Of a DNA stretch of 64,000 nucleotides, positions 17,283 through 26,663 are shown one piece after another (the stretch's first letter is position 1; every line of letters begins with the position of its first letter). The position numbers and the translations under genes are program-made. The notes beneath the pieces are model-generated. The model did no database searches. It saw only the letters and a program-made list of their open reading frames with translations, and was not told where the DNA came from. This DNA is from Streptomyces sp. NRRL S-337 (lineage in GTDB: Bacteria > Actinomycetota > Actinomycetes > Streptomycetales > Streptomycetaceae): positions 120,084-184,083 of the forward strand of contig NZ_JOIX01000017.1 in NCBI RefSeq assembly GCF_000720175.1, given 5' to 3'.

Positions 17283-18490
17283 CCGGCAAGGCTGTGGCCG
17301 TCGTCGTCCTGGCTCTACTGTGCGTCCAGGCGTGCAGCTCGCAACCGAGCAACGAGAAACCGGACTCCAGGTCGTCGGCCCCGTCGGCGCCCTACCTGGG
17401 CAACCGCGGATACGCCCTGCCGGACAGCCCGTTCACCCGCAAGGGCACGGTCGTCACCGCCACGTGCAGCATGGGGGCGCGCTATGCCGGCGTTTCGGTG
17501 CAGGCATGGGATCCCGAGACATGGCAACCGCGCGCGGAGCGGCAGTTCCCCATTCCGAGCGACGCCGTGTTCACGAACTATCCGGGCGCCAAAGCGGTCA
17601 ACAGCCCTCTCGTGGACCTCTGCGGGGTGAGCCCGGACGCACCGTCCCCCTATCCCGTGGACAGCTTGGAGTACACGGCTCCGCGGGCGCGTGCCCTCTT
17701 CGACCTGGCATTCACGCGTATGGCGGTGGTCCTCCGGGACCCTGGAAGCAAGACCACCAGTCACGTCGGCTTTGTGATGAGCGGCGCCAACCAGGACGAT
17801 GTCGTGCGCCTGGGCGGGGCGGCGGGTGACGACGAGCAGAACGCGGTGATGTCGCCCGACGGGCGCAGTGTGTGGTTCACGTACACGGCTGGCGGCAAGC
17901 AGAGGATCGGTTCGCGGTCCGTGGAGGGGAACCACCGTCTGTCGGACGAGGGCCCCGCCACCGGCCACAAGCTCCCCCTGACCGTCTCGGGTGAGCCCGC
18001 GCGGGCTGTCCAGGGAAACATGGTCAACATCGCACCGAACGGCCGCCGCCTTACGGCGAACGCGCCGAAGGTTTTCGGGAACGTCTTCGACACCTGGAAC
18101 TCCTCGGGGCCGCTCACGGGGGCGTCGGCCCGCGGCGCCACTCTGCTCCGTGGATGTGTCGGCGTCGTCGGCTGGATCGGCGACGATCGGGTGCTGTGCC
18201 GCACCTCGTCCGGCTCCTTTCGGGCCATGAACGCCCGCACCGGTCGCGCCGCAGGTGCCCCGATCGGCGTGGTCGGTCGGCATGACGGACATGTCGCGGA
18301 GGGGATGGTGGTGTCGGCGGACGGGAAGAAGTTCATCGTCTCCGTTCACCTGCCCAACGGCCGGCAGAGGGAGGTGGCGGGGTTCGAGGACCCCGATTTC
18401 AGGGTGGTGCCGACCACGCCCGGAGGGTCGGCGATCAGCATCCCCAACGCTCGCCTGAGCACGGACACGGTGTTTCTGGATTGGTTGTGA
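17267..18490 (+). CDS. Lipoprotein with beta-propeller-like repeats
   Basis: 407 residues. A short basic N-terminus and hydrophobic core end in a lipobox VQAC, putting the lipidated Cys at residue 23. The mature part has recurring segments such as MSPDGRSVWFTYTAGGKQRI, GDDRVLCRTSSGSFRAMNAR and VSADGKKFIVSVHLPNG, which resemble PD40/WD40-type blades; this fold is an inference. GTG 17267 has AAGGAG five bases upstream and overlaps the previous gene, showing translational coupling. The pair may form a surface complex of unknown role. Confidence 0.7.
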   Translation: MRPSLAGKAVAVVVLALLCVQACSSQPSNEKPDSRSSAPSAPYLGNRGYALPDSPFTRKGTVVTATCSMGARYAGVSVQAWDPETWQPRAERQFPIPSDAVFTNYPGAKAVNSPLVDLCGVSPDAPSPYPVDSLEYTAPRARALFDLAFTRMAVVLRDPGSKTTSHVGFVMSGANQDDVVRLGGAAGDDEQNAVMSPDGRSVWFTYTAGGKQRIGSRSVEGNHRLSDEGPATGHKLPLTVSGEPARAVQGNMVNIAPNGRRLTANAPKVFGNVFDTWNSSGPLTGASARGATLLRGCVGVVGWIGDDRVLCRTSSGSFRAMNARTGRAAGAPIGVVGRHDGHVAEGMVVSADGKKFIVSVHLPNGRQREVAGFEDPDFRVVPTTPGGSAISIPNARLSTDTVFLDWL

Positions 18491-18528
18491 GGCCGCGTGC
18501 GGCTTCGGCGCGATGGCTGTGGCTGGGA

Positions 18529-19035
18529 TCAGGCCGCCCAACGATCGTCGGCTGCCCTGACCAGGCACGTCCGCACCTTCGGGCAGATCGCCGCATTGCA
18601 GATCTCGCGGACTCCGCCTGACGCTGTACAGCGTGATCTCTCCACAGAAGGTGGTCCAGAACCGTAATTAATCTTCGCTTGCGCGTCGACGAGGACGGGG
18701 CCCGACAGACGGGGCCTGCGCGCCCGCACCGGCCAGCTGTCGCAAGCTGCCGCCGAGCCCCACACCAGAAGCCGGTGGCCGACGCAAGCACCGAACGCCT
18801 GGATCGCCGACGACCGCCACCGCTCGCGCAGCTCGAACAGCGACCGGACCGCCGCGAGCCTGGGCAGGCGGGAGCCGTCGGCGGTCTGCCTGTCCAGAGC
18901 GACGGTGGGTGTGACCACTCCCCCGGCGGCTACCCCGCCCGCCCCAGCCGCGCGCAGACCTCCGCCGAGCGCTAGCCCAAGCAGGCACACACCGCACGCT
19001 GTCCCGCGCCCGGTAGGGGCTGTCGCACCTGCCAC
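18529..19035 (-). CDS. Possible Cys-rich secreted protein, uncertain
   Basis: A 168-codon frame has a possible signal sequence near its start (TACGVCLLGLALGGGLRAAG) and a C-terminal part with many Cys. The stretch AQAKINYGSGPPSVE resembles the start of bacterial SH3-like domains (INxRSGPS), but the following motif is lost, so the gene may be frameshifted. The start codon has no clear ribosome site. Confidence 0.3.
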   Translation of the reverse strand: MAGATAPTGRGTACGVCLLGLALGGGLRAAGAGGVAAGGVVTPTVALDRQTADGSRLPRLAAVRSLFELRERWRSSAIQAFGACVGHRLLVWGSAAACDSWPVRARRPRLSGPVLVDAQAKINYGSGPPSVERSRCTASGGVREICNAAICPKVRTCLVRAADDRWAA

Positions 19036-19065
19036 AGCGAGCCGCTGCCCCCGGCCGGCGATTGG

Positions 19066-19082
19066 ATACCCCCCTCCCGTAT
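19066..19082. promoter_or_regulatory. CsoR-like copper operator 1
   Basis: ATACCCCCCTCCCGTAT matches the pattern ATACCCC-N-GGGTAT of actinobacterial CsoR (copper-sensing repressor) sites, although the right arm is weak. It lies 34 bp before the DUF6153 gene that opens the copper cassette. Confidence 0.55.
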
Positions 19083-19115
19083 GATCCCAAGTAGTCGATC
19101 GAGAGCGCGGGAAGC

Positions 19116-19598
19116 GTGGGGGGTGTGCAGTTGTCCGGGCAGCGGAGATCCCTCGCCTGGTGCGGTCGGCTGCTGCTCCTCGCCGGGCTGCTCTTCGGCA
19201 TCGTCGCCATGCACAGTCTCGGCCACCTCGCCGAACACCGCGCGTCTCCCCCGCCCCACGCCACCGTCATGGCTGCTGCCGCCGCGCCCGCGCACCACCA
19301 CGCCGCACGGCCCGCGGACGACGGGCAGCGAGCGGATCGGCCGGATCACGGCGTGGATCACTCGTCCCCGGCAGGCGGCACGGATCACTCGCCCCCGCCC
19401 GGCGGCACGGACCCGATGTCCGTCTGCCTGGCCGTACTCGGTACGGGATTCCTCGTGCTGCTGCTCGGCGGGGCCTTCGTACACCGGCCGACGGACGTGC
19501 CGGCCGCTGCGACGACGCGGCTGCCGCACTCCCTGCAGCCGATTCCACCGCCCCGCCGCGGAACACTCCTCGCCCAGTTGTCGGTGTTGCGCGTATAG
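19116..19598 (+). CDS. DUF6153 family protein of copper cassette
   Basis: 160 residues with two TM helices: near residues 18-36 (LLLLAGLLFGIVAMHSLGHL) and near 103-121 (CLAVLGTGFLVLLLGGAFV). The loop between them is rich in His and Asp (HHH, DHGVDHSS, DHSPPP), plausible for metal binding outside the membrane. DUF6153 proteins are common in Streptomyces, often beside copper genes, but their function is unknown. GTG 19116 or GTG 19125 could be the start. It sits 83 bp before the multicopper oxidase and after a CsoR-like box, so copper induction is likely. Confidence 0.75.
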   Translation: MGGVQLSGQRRSLAWCGRLLLLAGLLFGIVAMHSLGHLAEHRASPPPHATVMAAAAAPAHHHAARPADDGQRADRPDHGVDHSSPAGGTDHSPPPGGTDPMSVCLAVLGTGFLVLLLGGAFVHRPTDVPAAATTRLPHSLQPIPPPRRGTLLAQLSVLRV

Positions 19599-19681
19599 GA
19601 GCACGCCCGACCGCTCCGCCAGGAGCGGCGGATCGTGCCAACTCCCCTACGCATCACCACCGAAGACGAGGTGCACCCATC

Positions 19682-21307
19682 ATGCGCACACCCACCCGCC
19701 GCGCCGTGCTCGGCGCCGGAATCGCCGTCGCCGGCGGCGGACTGCTCGCCGCCTGCTCCGGCTCCGGCATGGACCACTCCGGCCACGACGCCAAACCCTC
19801 GGCCGGGCCCGCGGGCTATGTCTCGCCCGACGGCAAGGAGGTCGCCGCCGCCGAAGCGGAACGGCGACCGGGTCCCGTCCGGAAGGTGCAGCTCACGGCC
19901 ACCCCGACCCGTCTTGATCTGGGCGGTCGGACGGTGGGTTCCTGGGCCTACGGCGACGAACTGCCGGGCAAGGAGGTCCGCGTCACCGCGGGCGACACCC
20001 TCGCTCTGACCCTCGCCAACCACCTGCCGCAGCCCACCTCCATCCACTGGCACGGACTGGCCCTGCGCAACGACATGGACGGCACGCCCGGGCTGAGCCG
20101 GCAACCGATCAAGGCCGGTGCCTCCTTCGAGTACCGCTTCGCCGCACCCCACCCCGGCACGTACTGGTTCCATCCGCACTCCGGCGTCCAGCAGGACCGT
20201 GGACTGTACGCCCCGCTGATCGTCGAGGATCCCAAGGAGCCGCTGAAGTACGACAGGGAGTGGGTCGTCGTCCTCGACGACTGGGTCGACGGCGTGGAAG
20301 GGAGCACGCCCGAAGCGGTGCTCGCCGAGCTCGGCAAGGGCATGGGCGGGATGGATCACGACGGCATGGACCATGGCGGCATGGACATGGGCGGCTCCGG
20401 AGGCATGGACCGCGGCGGCCACGCCATGTCCCAGATGTCGATGACCACCAAGAATGCCCCCTCGCCCAAGCCCTCCGGGCCCTCCCGGATGATGATGGGT
20501 GCCACCAGCGACCTGCTCGGCGGCGACGCCGGTGACGTCGCCTACCCGTACTACCTGGTCAACGGCCGCACAGCCGATGCCCCTCAGACCTTCCGCGCCA
20601 AGCCAGGCGACCGCATTCGCATCCGCCTCATCAACGCCGGCGGCGACACGGCCTTCCGCGTGGCCCTCGGCGGCCACCGGATGACCGTCACCCACACCGA
20701 TGGCTTCCCCGTCGAGCACGCGGAGACGGATGCCCTGCTGCTGGGCATGGGCGAGCGCTACGACGTCCTGGTGACCGCCAAGGACGGCGTCTTCCCCTTG
20801 ACGGCCCTGGCCGAGGGCAAGAAGCAGTCGGCGATGGCGCTCCTGCGGACCGGCGGCGGCGCGTCACCCACACCCTCCACGCGCCCAAAGGAGCTGTCCG
20901 GAAAGCTGCTGCAGGCAGGGCAGTTGACGGCCGACGGCTCGGTCCGCCTGAAGTCCGGCAAGGCCGACCGCACCGTCAAACTCAAGCTCACCGGCTCCAT
21001 GGCGAAGTACGACTGGGCCATCAACGGCAAGAAGTACGACCCCGCACAGCGGTACCCGGTCCGCGCGGGCGAACGCGTACGGCTGTCCTTCGTCAACCGC
21101 ACGACGATGTGGCACCCCATGCACCTGCACGGCCACACCTTCGCCCTGCCGGGCGGCGGCCCCCGCAAGGACACCGCGATCGTCCTGCCCGGTCAGAACC
21201 TCGACGTCGACTTCGACGCCGACAACCCCGGACTGTGGATGATCCACTGCCACAACGTGTACCACGCCGAGTCCGGAATGATGACGGTCCTCGGCTACCG
21301 CAAGTAG
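19682..21307 (+). CDS. Multicopper oxidase, Tat-exported lipoprotein
   Basis: 541 residues. The N-terminus has a twin-arginine motif (TRRAVLGAG) and ends in LAAC, a lipobox, so it is probably a surface-anchored cupredoxin-type oxidase that oxidises Cu(I) or phenols using O2. All copper ligand blocks are present: SIHWHG (about 121-126), YWFHPHSG (161-168), HPMHLHGHTF (477-486) and HCHNVYHAESGMM (522-534) with the type 1 Cys and axial Met. A Met/His-rich insert at about 219-256 (GMGGMDHDGMDHGGMDMGG) recalls the CueO regulatory segment that captures Cu(I). ATG 19682 follows GAGGTG. It is the effector enzyme of the cassette. Confidence 0.92.
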   Translation: MRTPTRRAVLGAGIAVAGGGLLAACSGSGMDHSGHDAKPSAGPAGYVSPDGKEVAAAEAERRPGPVRKVQLTATPTRLDLGGRTVGSWAYGDELPGKEVRVTAGDTLALTLANHLPQPTSIHWHGLALRNDMDGTPGLSRQPIKAGASFEYRFAAPHPGTYWFHPHSGVQQDRGLYAPLIVEDPKEPLKYDREWVVVLDDWVDGVEGSTPEAVLAELGKGMGGMDHDGMDHGGMDMGGSGGMDRGGHAMSQMSMTTKNAPSPKPSGPSRMMMGATSDLLGGDAGDVAYPYYLVNGRTADAPQTFRAKPGDRIRIRLINAGGDTAFRVALGGHRMTVTHTDGFPVEHAETDALLLGMGERYDVLVTAKDGVFPLTALAEGKKQSAMALLRTGGGASPTPSTRPKELSGKLLQAGQLTADGSVRLKSGKADRTVKLKLTGSMAKYDWAINGKKYDPAQRYPVRAGERVRLSFVNRTTMWHPMHLHGHTFALPGGGPRKDTAIVLPGQNLDVDFDADNPGLWMIHCHNVYHAESGMMTVLGYRK

Positions 21308-21434
21308 GCACCCGTCGCTGCCCCACGGTAGGCATGCCAGGCCGCGGCGGGGCAGCGGCGCAGCCGTCCTCCGTTCCCGAGACATCCGGGGGCCCCTCCC
21401 CCGGATCCTTCGTCACGTCCACGCTCCACGCTTC

Positions 21435-21459
21435 CCATATACCCCCGGGGGGTATATGG
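21435..21459. promoter_or_regulatory. CsoR-like copper operator 2
   Basis: A near-perfect palindrome: CCATATACCCCC (21435-21446) and GGGGGTATATGG (21448-21459) around a single G. It matches the consensus for CsoR sites and lies 80 bp upstream of copZ. It is the strongest of the three boxes. Confidence 0.85.
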
Positions 21460-21538
21460 TTTCTCTCGAAAGGGAAGGCCGGGAACCATCTCGGCCCCGT
21501 CCACCAGACATCGCACCTACGTCCCCGAGGAAGTAGCC

Positions 21539-21847
21539 ATGACCTCCCAGACCAGCTCCGGTTCCTGCTGCACCCCCGACGGCTCCTGCGGCACCGCCGC
21601 CGGCGGCACGACTCAGGGCGACACGGCTCAGGGCGACACGACGACCGTCTACAAGGTGACCGGCATGACCTGCAGCCACTGCGAGGGGGCGATCTCGCAG
21701 GAGGTCTCCGCCATAGCCGGTGTGAGAGACGTCAAGGCCGTGGCCGCCACCGGCCTGGTTACCGTGACCTCCACGGGGCCACTGGACGACGAGGCCGTGC
21801 GCGCCGCCGTGGATGAGGCGGGCTACGAGCTCGCCGGCCGTGCCTGA
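21539..21847 (+). CDS. copZ: Copper chaperone CopZ, HMA domain
   Basis: 102 residues. The C-terminal 68 form a heavy-metal-associated domain with GMTCSHC (about residues 42-48) as Cu(I) ligands, followed by GAISQEVSAIAGVRDVKAVA and DEAGYELAG. The N-terminal 35 residues contain an extra Cys-rich SGSCCTPDGSCG motif and a short GDTxQGDT repeat, which could supply added metal sites. It would pass copper to CopA, encoded 91 bp downstream. ATG 21539 has GAGGAAG upstream. It sits between CsoR-like boxes 2 and 3. Confidence 0.9.
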   Translation: MTSQTSSGSCCTPDGSCGTAAGGTTQGDTAQGDTTTVYKVTGMTCSHCEGAISQEVSAIAGVRDVKAVAATGLVTVTSTGPLDDEAVRAAVDEAGYELAGRA

Positions 21848-21849
21848 AG

Positions 21850-21864
21850 TACCCCTCCCCGGTA
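21850..21864. promoter_or_regulatory. CsoR-like copper operator 3
   Basis: TACCCCTCCCCGGTA, an imperfect version of the CsoR palindrome, beginning 2 bp after the copZ stop and 75 bp before the copA start. It suggests that copA can also be controlled separately. Confidence 0.5.
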
Positions 21865-21938
21865 TTCCCCGCCGGGCCGTACCGCTCCACTGATATGGAC
21901 GCAGCACGGCCCGGCCCTCCTCCAGGAGACACGCAGCA

Positions 21939-24236
21939 ATGACCAGCATCGCTCCCGAGCAGGCCCCGGTGCCCGCCCCTACGACCGCCTCCGCAGCCGA
22001 TTCCGAGGTCGAGCTCTCCATCGGCGGCATGACCTGCGCCTCGTGCGCGGCGCGCATCGAGAAGAAGCTCAACCGTATGGACGGCGTCACCGCGACGGTC
22101 AACTTCGCCACCGAGAAGGCGAAAGTCTCGTACGGGCAGGGTGTGGCAGTCGCCGACCTCATCGCCACCGTGGAGAAGACCGGCTACACCGCCCAGGAAC
22201 CGCCGAAGCCGAGGTTCCGCGAGGAGCAGGAAGCGGTCACCCCGGCCGGGGCTCCGCAGAAAGACGGTGGGGAAGTCGGTGCGCTGCGGCAGCGGCTGCT
22301 GGTCTCGCTCGCGCTCTCGGTTCCGGTGGTCGCGATGGCGATGGTGCCGGCCCTGCAGTTCGACAACTGGCAGTGGCTGTCCCTGACGCTCGCCGCCCCG
22401 GTCGTGGTGTGGGGTGCGCTGCCCTTCCACAAGGCGGCTTGGACCAACGCCCGGCACGGGGCCGCCACGATGGACACGCTGGTGTCGATCGGTACGCTTG
22501 CCGCGCTCGGCTGGTCCTTGTGGGCTCTGTTCTTAGGCCACGCCGGGATGCCGGGCATGCGACACGGCTTCGACTTCGCCGTCTCCCGCGCAGACGGCTC
22601 GTCCTCGATCTACTTGGAGGCCGCCGCCGGTGTGACCGCCTTCATCCTCGCCGGGCGTTACCTGGAGGCGAGGTCCAAGCGCAAGGCCGGCGCCGCTCTG
22701 CGCGCGCTGCTCGAACTGGGCGCCAAGGACGTGACCGTCCTGCGCGACGAGCGCGAAGTACGCGTTCCCGTCGCGGAGTTGGGGGCCGGTGACCGGTTCG
22801 TCGTACGCCCCGGGGAGAAGATCGCCACCGACGGCACGGTCGTCCAGGGCAGCTCGGCCGTCGACGCCTCCATGCTGACCGGTGAATCCGTGCCCGTGGA
22901 CGTCGCCGTGGGCGACGCCGTCACCGGAGCCACCGTCAACACGTCCGGCCGTCTGGTCGTCGAGGCCACCCGCGTCGGCGCGGACACCCAACTGGCCCGG
23001 ATGGCAAAGCTGGTGGAAGAAGCGCAGAACGGCAAGGCCGCGGTCCAGCGCCTGGCCGACCGCATCTCCGGGATCTTCGTCCCCGTCGTCCTGCTCATCG
23101 CCCTCGGCACCCTGCTGACGTGGCTGTTCGTGACCGGCGACGCCACCGCCGCCTTCACCGCCGCCGTGGCCGTACTGATCATCGCCTGCCCCTGCGCCTT
23201 GGGCCTGGCCACCCCCACCGCCCTCATGGTCGGCACCGGCCGCGGCGCCCAGCTCGGCATCCTGATCAAGGGCCCCGAAGTTCTGGAATCCACCCGCCGC
23301 GTCGACACCGTCGTCCTGGACAAGACCGGCACCGTCACCACCGGCCGTATGACCCTGCACGACGTCGTCGCCGCCCCCGGCGTCACCAAGCAGAAGGTGC
23401 TGCGACTGGCCGGCGCACTGGAGCACGCCTCCGAGCACCCCATCGCCCGCGCCATCGCCGACGGAGCCACCGACCGCACCGGCACCCTGCCCGTACCGGA
23501 AGGCTTCGAGAACATCGCCGGTCTCGGCGTGCAGGGCATCGTCGACGGGCACGCGGTGCTCGTCGGCCGGGAGAAGCTGCTGAGCGAGTGGGCGATCGAG
23601 CTGCCCGCCGAACTCGCTGCGGCCAAGGCGGCTGCCGAGGCCGAGGGCCGCACCGCCGTGACCGTCGCCTGGGACGGAGAGGCCCGCGGCGTCCTCACCG
23701 TCGCCGATGCGGTCAAGGACACCAGTGCCGAGGCCGTCGCCGCACTGCGCCGCCTCGGACTGACCCCGGTCCTGCTGACCGGCGACAACAAGGCCGTCGC
23801 CGAGTCCGTCGCCCGTGCGGTGGGCATCGACGAGGTGATCGCCGAGGTCCTCCCGCAGGACAAGGTGGACGTCGTCCAGCGCCTCCAGGCCGAGGGCCGT
23901 ACGGTCGCCATGGTCGGCGACGGCGTCAACGACGCGGCCGCCCTTGCCACCGCCGACCTGGGCCTGGCCATGGGCACCGGCACCGACGCCGCCATCGAGG
24001 CCGGCGACCTCACCCTCGTCCGCGGCGACCTCCTCGTGGCCGCCGACGCCATCCGGCTCTCCCGCCGCACCCTGGCCACCATCAAGGGCAACCTCTTCTG
24101 GGCCTTCGGCTACAACATCGCCGCCCTGCCGCTCGCGGCGGCCGGCATGCTCAACCCGATGATCGCCGGAGCGGCGATGGCCTTCTCCTCGGTCTTCGTC
24201 GTCACCAACAGCCTCCGACTCCGCCGCTTCACGTAA
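21939..24236 (+). CDS. copA: Copper-exporting P1B-type ATPase
   Basis: 765 residues, full length for the family. One N-terminal HMA domain (GMTCASC near 30-36) is followed by membrane helices and the actuator motif SMLTGES. The CPC metal site lies in helix 6 ([13 protein letters not shown], about 415-427), then come the phosphorylation motif DKTGTVT (about 460), SEHPIARAI with the P1B-type HP pair (about 498), and the hinge [16 protein letters not shown] (about 660). The CPC with a CopA-type layout points to Cu(I) or Ag(I) export. ATG 21939 has AGGAG upstream. A strong terminator follows. With CopZ and the oxidase it makes a complete detoxification route. Confidence 0.95.
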   Translation: MTSIAPEQAPVPAPTTASAADSEVELSIGGMTCASCAARIEKKLNRMDGVTATVNFATEKAKVSYGQGVAVADLIATVEKTGYTAQEPPKPRFREEQEAVTPAGAPQKDGGEVGALRQRLLVSLALSVPVVAMAMVPALQFDNWQWLSLTLAAPVVVWGALPFHKAAWTNARHGAATMDTLVSIGTLAALGWSLWALFLGHAGMPGMRHGFDFAVSRADGSSSIYLEAAAGVTAFILAGRYLEARSKRKAGAALRALLELGAKDVTVLRDEREVRVPVAELGAGDRFVVRPGEKIATDGTVVQGSSAVDASMLTGESVPVDVAVGDAVTGATVNTSGRLVVEATRVGADTQLARMAKLVEEAQNGKAAVQRLADRISGIFVPVVLLIALGTLLTWLFVTGDATAAFTAAVAVLIIACPCALGLATPTALMVGTGRGAQLGILIKGPEVLESTRRVDTVVLDKTGTVTTGRMTLHDVVAAPGVTKQKVLRLAGALEHASEHPIARAIADGATDRTGTLPVPEGFENIAGLGVQGIVDGHAVLVGREKLLSEWAIELPAELAAAKAAAEAEGRTAVTVAWDGEARGVLTVADAVKDTSAEAVAALRRLGLTPVLLTGDNKAVAESVARAVGIDEVIAEVLPQDKVDVVQRLQAEGRTVAMVGDGVNDAAALATADLGLAMGTGTDAAIEAGDLTLVRGDLLVAADAIRLSRRTLATIKGNLFWAFGYNIAALPLAAAGMLNPMIAGAAMAFSSVFVVTNSLRLRRFT

Positions 24237-24263
24237 GACCGCAGACGAGGAAGCCCGCGCCAA

Positions 24264-24305
24264 GGCCGCCGGTCGGATCCGGGTTCCCGGATCCGACCGG
24301 CGGCC
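24264..24305 (+). terminator. Strong hairpin after copA
   Basis: A perfect 20-bp stem (24264-24283 with 24286-24305), beginning GGCCGCCGG and closing on a TT loop, 28 bp after the copA stop. No long T tract follows, as is common for actinobacterial terminators. Confidence 0.75.
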
Positions 24306-24396
24306 GTTCGCACGCGAGAACGTTCACCTGACGCATGGCGATGACCTGCCGGGGCCACGCCCCGTAGGAAGACAAGCCGGCTCCCGGACAGCACCC

Positions 24397-24669
24397 TCAC
24401 TTCGGCCCGGGCTGATGTTCGGCGAGCCGCTTCTTCGCCTCCGCGTAGGCATCCGCGTCGATCTCACCCGAGGCGAAACGGCGGTCCAAGATCTCCTGAG
24501 GCGATTCCCACCGATAACCATGCCGTGCGCCGGTACCAGTGCCTGTGCCTGTGCCTGACGACCGGTGGACCAGGTAAAAGACCGCCCAGACCACCAGGCC
24601 GATCAACACGATCCAGACAAGAGGCATGAATGCCATCCAGACCCAGCCGCCGCCGTCCCAGTACCTCAC
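24397..24669 (-). CDS. SHOCT domain membrane protein
   Basis: 90 residues. One TM helix near 11-31 (MAFMPLVWIVLIGLVVWAVF), a Gly/Thr run encoded by GTGCCT-type repeats, then a C-terminal SHOCT motif: ESPQEILDRRFASGEIDADA followed by YAEAKKRL. SHOCT is a short oligomerisation or nucleic-acid-associated motif; these small membrane versions are common near copper and stress genes in Streptomyces, with unknown function. GTG 24669 gives the usual family start (RYWDGGGW). Confidence 0.8.
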   Translation of the reverse strand: MRYWDGGGWVWMAFMPLVWIVLIGLVVWAVFYLVHRSSGTGTGTGTGARHGYRWESPQEILDRRFASGEIDADAYAEAKKRLAEHQPGPK

Positions 24670-24817
24670 TGCCCTCACCGCCTGCTCCGACGAGTTCTCC
24701 TCCTCTCGCCAGTGTCCGTCTGCAGGCACGACGACGAGCAGGGCCCATCGGCCCCACGGCGGGACCACTGGTCACCCTTTCCCTCCACTACGTGCAGGTC
24801 AGGCGGCACTCATGAAA

Positions 24818-24849
24818 AAGGTCTCTGTCCCGTACGGAACAGAGACCTT
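24818..24849 (-). terminator. Hairpin with T tract on minus strand
   Basis: AAGGTCTCTGT (24818-24828) pairs with ACAGAGACCTT (24839-24849) across a 10-nt loop. On the minus strand the stem is followed by TTTC, like an intrinsic terminator or leader attenuator for transcripts entering the SHOCT gene. It also overlaps a 28-codon plus-strand frame that begins MKKVSVPYGTETF. Confidence 0.55.
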
Positions 24850-25416
24850 CTCAGAGTGCCCGGCAGGCCTTGCACCTGCATCTCCCACCGGTTGGTGAAC
24901 GTCTTTCCTTGGACCACAGACGCGACTCCCGCAAAGGACCACCCCCTCCCCCCTCTGCCGCCCGCTCGCGAGGGCCGCGGCGGGCGGCACCGTCAGGTGC
25001 GGCCGGAGCCGGCCGGCTCACCGCTTACATACGTGGTAGCCCTTGTGCCAGACGAGGGCCGGCGCCGCTCCCGCAACCGATGGCGGGACGCGAACCGGCC
25101 GCGAACCCGGGAACCCACGTCCCGTCGTCTGCACCGGAGTTCGGGGGCGGACCGCGGCGCCACCGTTTGGGGCGCGGAGAAAAGGATCTGCGGTGGACGG
25201 CGGCCGAGACCGCGGGATATCCGCTTCCGAGGAGCGTTCCGACCGCCGCACGAGGACGATCGACGCCGTGGCGCCGTACGGGCTGGGGCGGCTCCAGGGC
25301 GTGCCTTGACCGTACGTGGATGTTGTTGTGCGCAGGCGTCCCGTGAGTTGGCGGGAGGGGTGACCGTTTCGCTTGGGAAGCCGTAGCAGTGAACGTTCCG
25401 CATACTGCCTCGCGCT
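24850..25416. other. Intergenic region between SHOCT and MFS genes
   Basis: About 570 bases with no supported gene or clear repeat. A minus-strand frame ending in APALVWHKGYHVCKR at 25018 might be a relic, but it was not recognised. Confidence 0.4.
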
Positions 25417-26622
25417 CTACTGCTGCCCGAGTCGGGGGACAACGGTGCAGCCGAGAAGTGCCGCCAGGGCGGCGAGCGCTGCGATCGTCGTCAGCGCTGC
25501 CGGCAGACCGAACGCCTCGGTCAGGAAGCCGATCGACGGCGGGCCGAGCAGGATGCCGGTGTAGCCCAGGGTCGAGGCGGTCGCGACACCGCTGGAACCG
25601 CCGAGCGATCCGGCGCTGCCGACGGCGATGGGGAAGACGTTGGCGAGTCCGACCCCGGTCAGGGCGTATCCGGTGAACACCAGCCAGGTCTGCGGGGACA
25701 GCGCACCCAGCAGCATCCCCGCCGCTGCGGTGGCGCCGCCGACGACCAGGACAGGAGTGTTGCCCCATCGCTCCAGGAGCCGGGTGCCGGACATCCGGGA
25801 GAGGGTCATGGTCAGTGCGAACGCCGCGTAGCCGGCGGCCGCCAGGCCCGGCCCGGTTCCGAGGTCCTGCGCGAGGTGCAGGGAGCCCCAGTCCGCCAGC
25901 GCGCCTTCGCCGTACGCGGTGCACAGGGTGATCAGGCCGTAGACCGTGATGAGCAGACGGTTGCGGCGGGTTATCGCCGGTCGGTGGCGCGGGCCGTCTG
26001 TGGGGGTGCTGTCGGTGGCGGGCATCCGGACGCTCAGGAGCATTCGACCGGCGAGCGCGGTGACCAGGAGTCCGATCGCCGTCAGGAGCAGCAGGTGGGT
26101 GAGCGGGCCCAGGTTCGGGGCGAGGACGCCGCCGAGTCCCGCGCCCGCCAGCCCACCCGCGCTGAAGGCCGCGTGGAACGAGGGGAGGATCGGGCGCCCG
26201 ACGGCCTCGGCCAGGTCCACGGCCGCGGCGTTGAACGCGACGTTCAGCCCGCCGTAGGCAGCGCCGAAGAACAGGAGGACAAGGCCGAGTTGGAGGGCGG
26301 AGCGGGTCAGCGGGGGCAGGGCGACCGACAGCGACAGCAGGGCCGCCGTCACCACCGTCACTTGGCGGTTTCCGTAGCGCCGGCACAGCCGTCCGGTCAG
26401 CAGCATCGTCGTCACCGAGCCCACCGAGACACCCAGCAGGGCCACCCCGAGCGCCCCGGCCGAGGCGTCGATCTGCTCCTTGATGGCCGGGATGCGCACC
26501 ACCCACCCGGCGAACACGAAGCCGTCCAGCGCGAAGAAGAGGCTGATCGCCCAGCGCAACCTGGTGACGGGTAAGGAGGTGGCAGCCGGGCGGCGTTGAT
26601 CAGGGGCCAGGAGTTGGTCCAT
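25417..26622 (-). CDS. MFS transporter
   Basis: 401 residues with about twelve hydrophobic segments, in the YbjJ-like group of major facilitator carriers. The first helix begins ISLFFALDGFVFAGWVVRIP and the loop 2-3 motif reads GRLCRRYGNR. A central loop (RMPATDSTPTDGPRHRP) separates two six-helix halves. Substrates of the group are unclear; small-molecule export is usual. ATG 26622 has AAAGGA upstream. The gene follows the EamA exporter on the same strand with a repeat array between them. Confidence 0.85.
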   Translation of the reverse strand: MDQLLAPDQRRPAATSLPVTRLRWAISLFFALDGFVFAGWVVRIPAIKEQIDASAGALGVALLGVSVGSVTTMLLTGRLCRRYGNRQVTVVTAALLSLSVALPPLTRSALQLGLVLLFFGAAYGGLNVAFNAAAVDLAEAVGRPILPSFHAAFSAGGLAGAGLGGVLAPNLGPLTHLLLLTAIGLLVTALAGRMLLSVRMPATDSTPTDGPRHRPAITRRNRLLITVYGLITLCTAYGEGALADWGSLHLAQDLGTGPGLAAAGYAAFALTMTLSRMSGTRLLERWGNTPVLVVGGATAAAGMLLGALSPQTWLVFTGYALTGVGLANVFPIAVGSAGSLGGSSGVATASTLGYTGILLGPPSIGFLTEAFGLPAALTTIAALAALAALLGCTVVPRLGQQ

Positions 26623-26663
26623 GAGTCTGGTCCTTTCTGTGAGGGGGAGCCGCGCGGCACGGC

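Noticed and set aside
22533-24263. A 576-codon open frame on the minus strand opposite copA
   Set aside because: It mirrors the copA codons and is rich in Gly, Asp and Val; no start signal or family. A usual effect of GC-rich third positions.
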